Assembly: GCA_903970555.1 (NCBI GenBank)
Contig: CAJCJD010000152.1
Coordinates: forward strand, 1-55,135
Origin: Vulcanimicrobiota bacterium
GTDB lineage: Bacteria > Pseudomonadota > Gammaproteobacteria > Xanthomonadales > Rhodanobacteraceae
Length of the DNA stretch: 55,135 nucleotides
Reading direction: 5' to 3'
Part shown: positions 54,888 through 55,135 of the stretch, piece by piece
Position numbering within the stretch: position 1 is the stretch's first letter
How the letters are laid out: every line of letters starts with the position of its first letter
Program-made: the position numbers and the translations under genes
Notes under the pieces: model-generated
What the model saw: only the letters and a program-made list of their open reading frames with translations
The model's database searches: none
What the model was told of the DNA's origin: nothing

Positions 54888-55135
54888 ATGTCGCCATCGC
54901 CGCCGGGGCCACCAGCCCAGCCCAAACCGGTCGTCTTGATCAAATCGCCACGCGATGCGGCGACGTGGGCGATCGTCTATCGGCGCAGCGTTCGAGACAG
55001 GCCGCGCGATCGTCTGATGAAAGTCGCCGGATTGCTGGGTGCGTTGCTGGTGCACCTGATCTTTCTATTCGGCGCGATCCTCGGCTCGCCCTACGAATTG
55101 CCACCGCCGCCGCCGGAGCCGAAGGGCAATCCGCT
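54888..55135 (+). CDS. proline-rich single-pass membrane protein (partial, runs off window)
   Basis: 83 residues visible, truncated by the window end. The N-terminus is MSPSPPGPPAQPKPVVLIK, followed by a transmembrane helix (about 45-67, LMKVAGLLGALLVHLIFLFG) and the proline run LPPPPPEP. It has the same plan as 53918-54790 and 388-1101, so two such genes are adjacent here and at least three are in the window. The start has no obvious ribosome binding site, so an upstream start is possible. Confidence 0.7.
   Translation, partial: MSPSPPGPPAQPKPVVLIKSPRDAATWAIVYRRSVRDRPRDRLMKVAGLLGALLVHLIFLFGAILGSPYELPPPPPEPKGNP

Overview
The window reads as chromosome from a gammaproteobacterium of the order Xanthomonadales, most likely family Rhodanobacteraceae (Dyella, Rhodanobacter or Luteibacter type). 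This is inferred from the high-GC coding style, the lgt-thyA-folA order, an OxyR/KatG/AhpC/AhpD peroxide defence set, a SapC-family protein and a dxs gene next to a hopanoid-type RND transporter (hpnN). No database search was possible, so family names come from motifs and recall.

Layout. 1-3060 is an accessory-looking left edge. It holds a 3' gene fragment, a 130-bp element bounded by a perfect 22-bp inverted repeat, a proline-rich membrane-anchored protein, about 1 kb without convincing genes that contains a tRNA-3'-end-like scrap and an ownerless terminator, and a membrane-anchored lytic transglycosylase. 3065-10331 is housekeeping: a secreted S9 peptidase, then lgt, thyA, folA, a Nudix/ThiE-like fusion, a DUF2007 protein, an EamA transporter and apt. 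10429-15772 is the peroxide stress block: katG, a new 50-aa small gene, oxyR, and ahpC and ahpD divergent from oxyR. A two-half-site OxyR operator abuts the ahpC promoter, and a strong terminator separates ahpC from ahpD.

15847-24821 is a surface block, all on the minus strand: an orphan OmpR/PhoB-type response regulator, a 1900-aa trimeric autotransporter adhesin and a subtilisin-like protease with a PPC-type tail. Between regulator and adhesin lie helically phased TCAC (GTGA) repeats. Four hairpins separate adhesin and protease. 24963-35229, on the plus strand, carries an M1 aminopeptidase, a 1377-aa two-lobed membrane protein of unknown function translationally coupled to prmC, and a TonB-dependent receptor.

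35267-43224 holds hpnN and dxs (lipid/isoprenoid), an HNH endonuclease, a SapC-family protein, a fasciclin-domain protein without a signal peptide, and a small ORF. 42787-44831 is a two-gene operon: a Tat-exported flavin amine oxidase overlapping (ATGA) an exported c-type cytochrome, with a leader hairpin that could cover the ribosome binding site. 44978-53480 holds a GNAT acetyltransferase, a CocE/S15 hydrolase, a DmdC-like acyl-CoA dehydrogenase, a lipoprotein, a bacterial SET-domain protein, a GreA/GreB-family factor and an EF-G paralogue lacking the catalytic switch II histidine. The window ends in two more proline-rich single-pass membrane proteins resembling the one at the left edge.

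The most promising leads are the 1377-aa duplicated membrane protein, the adhesin/regulator/phased-repeat module, the amine oxidase-cytochrome c pair with its leader hairpin, the ahpC/ahpD uncoupling, and the atypical EF-G.
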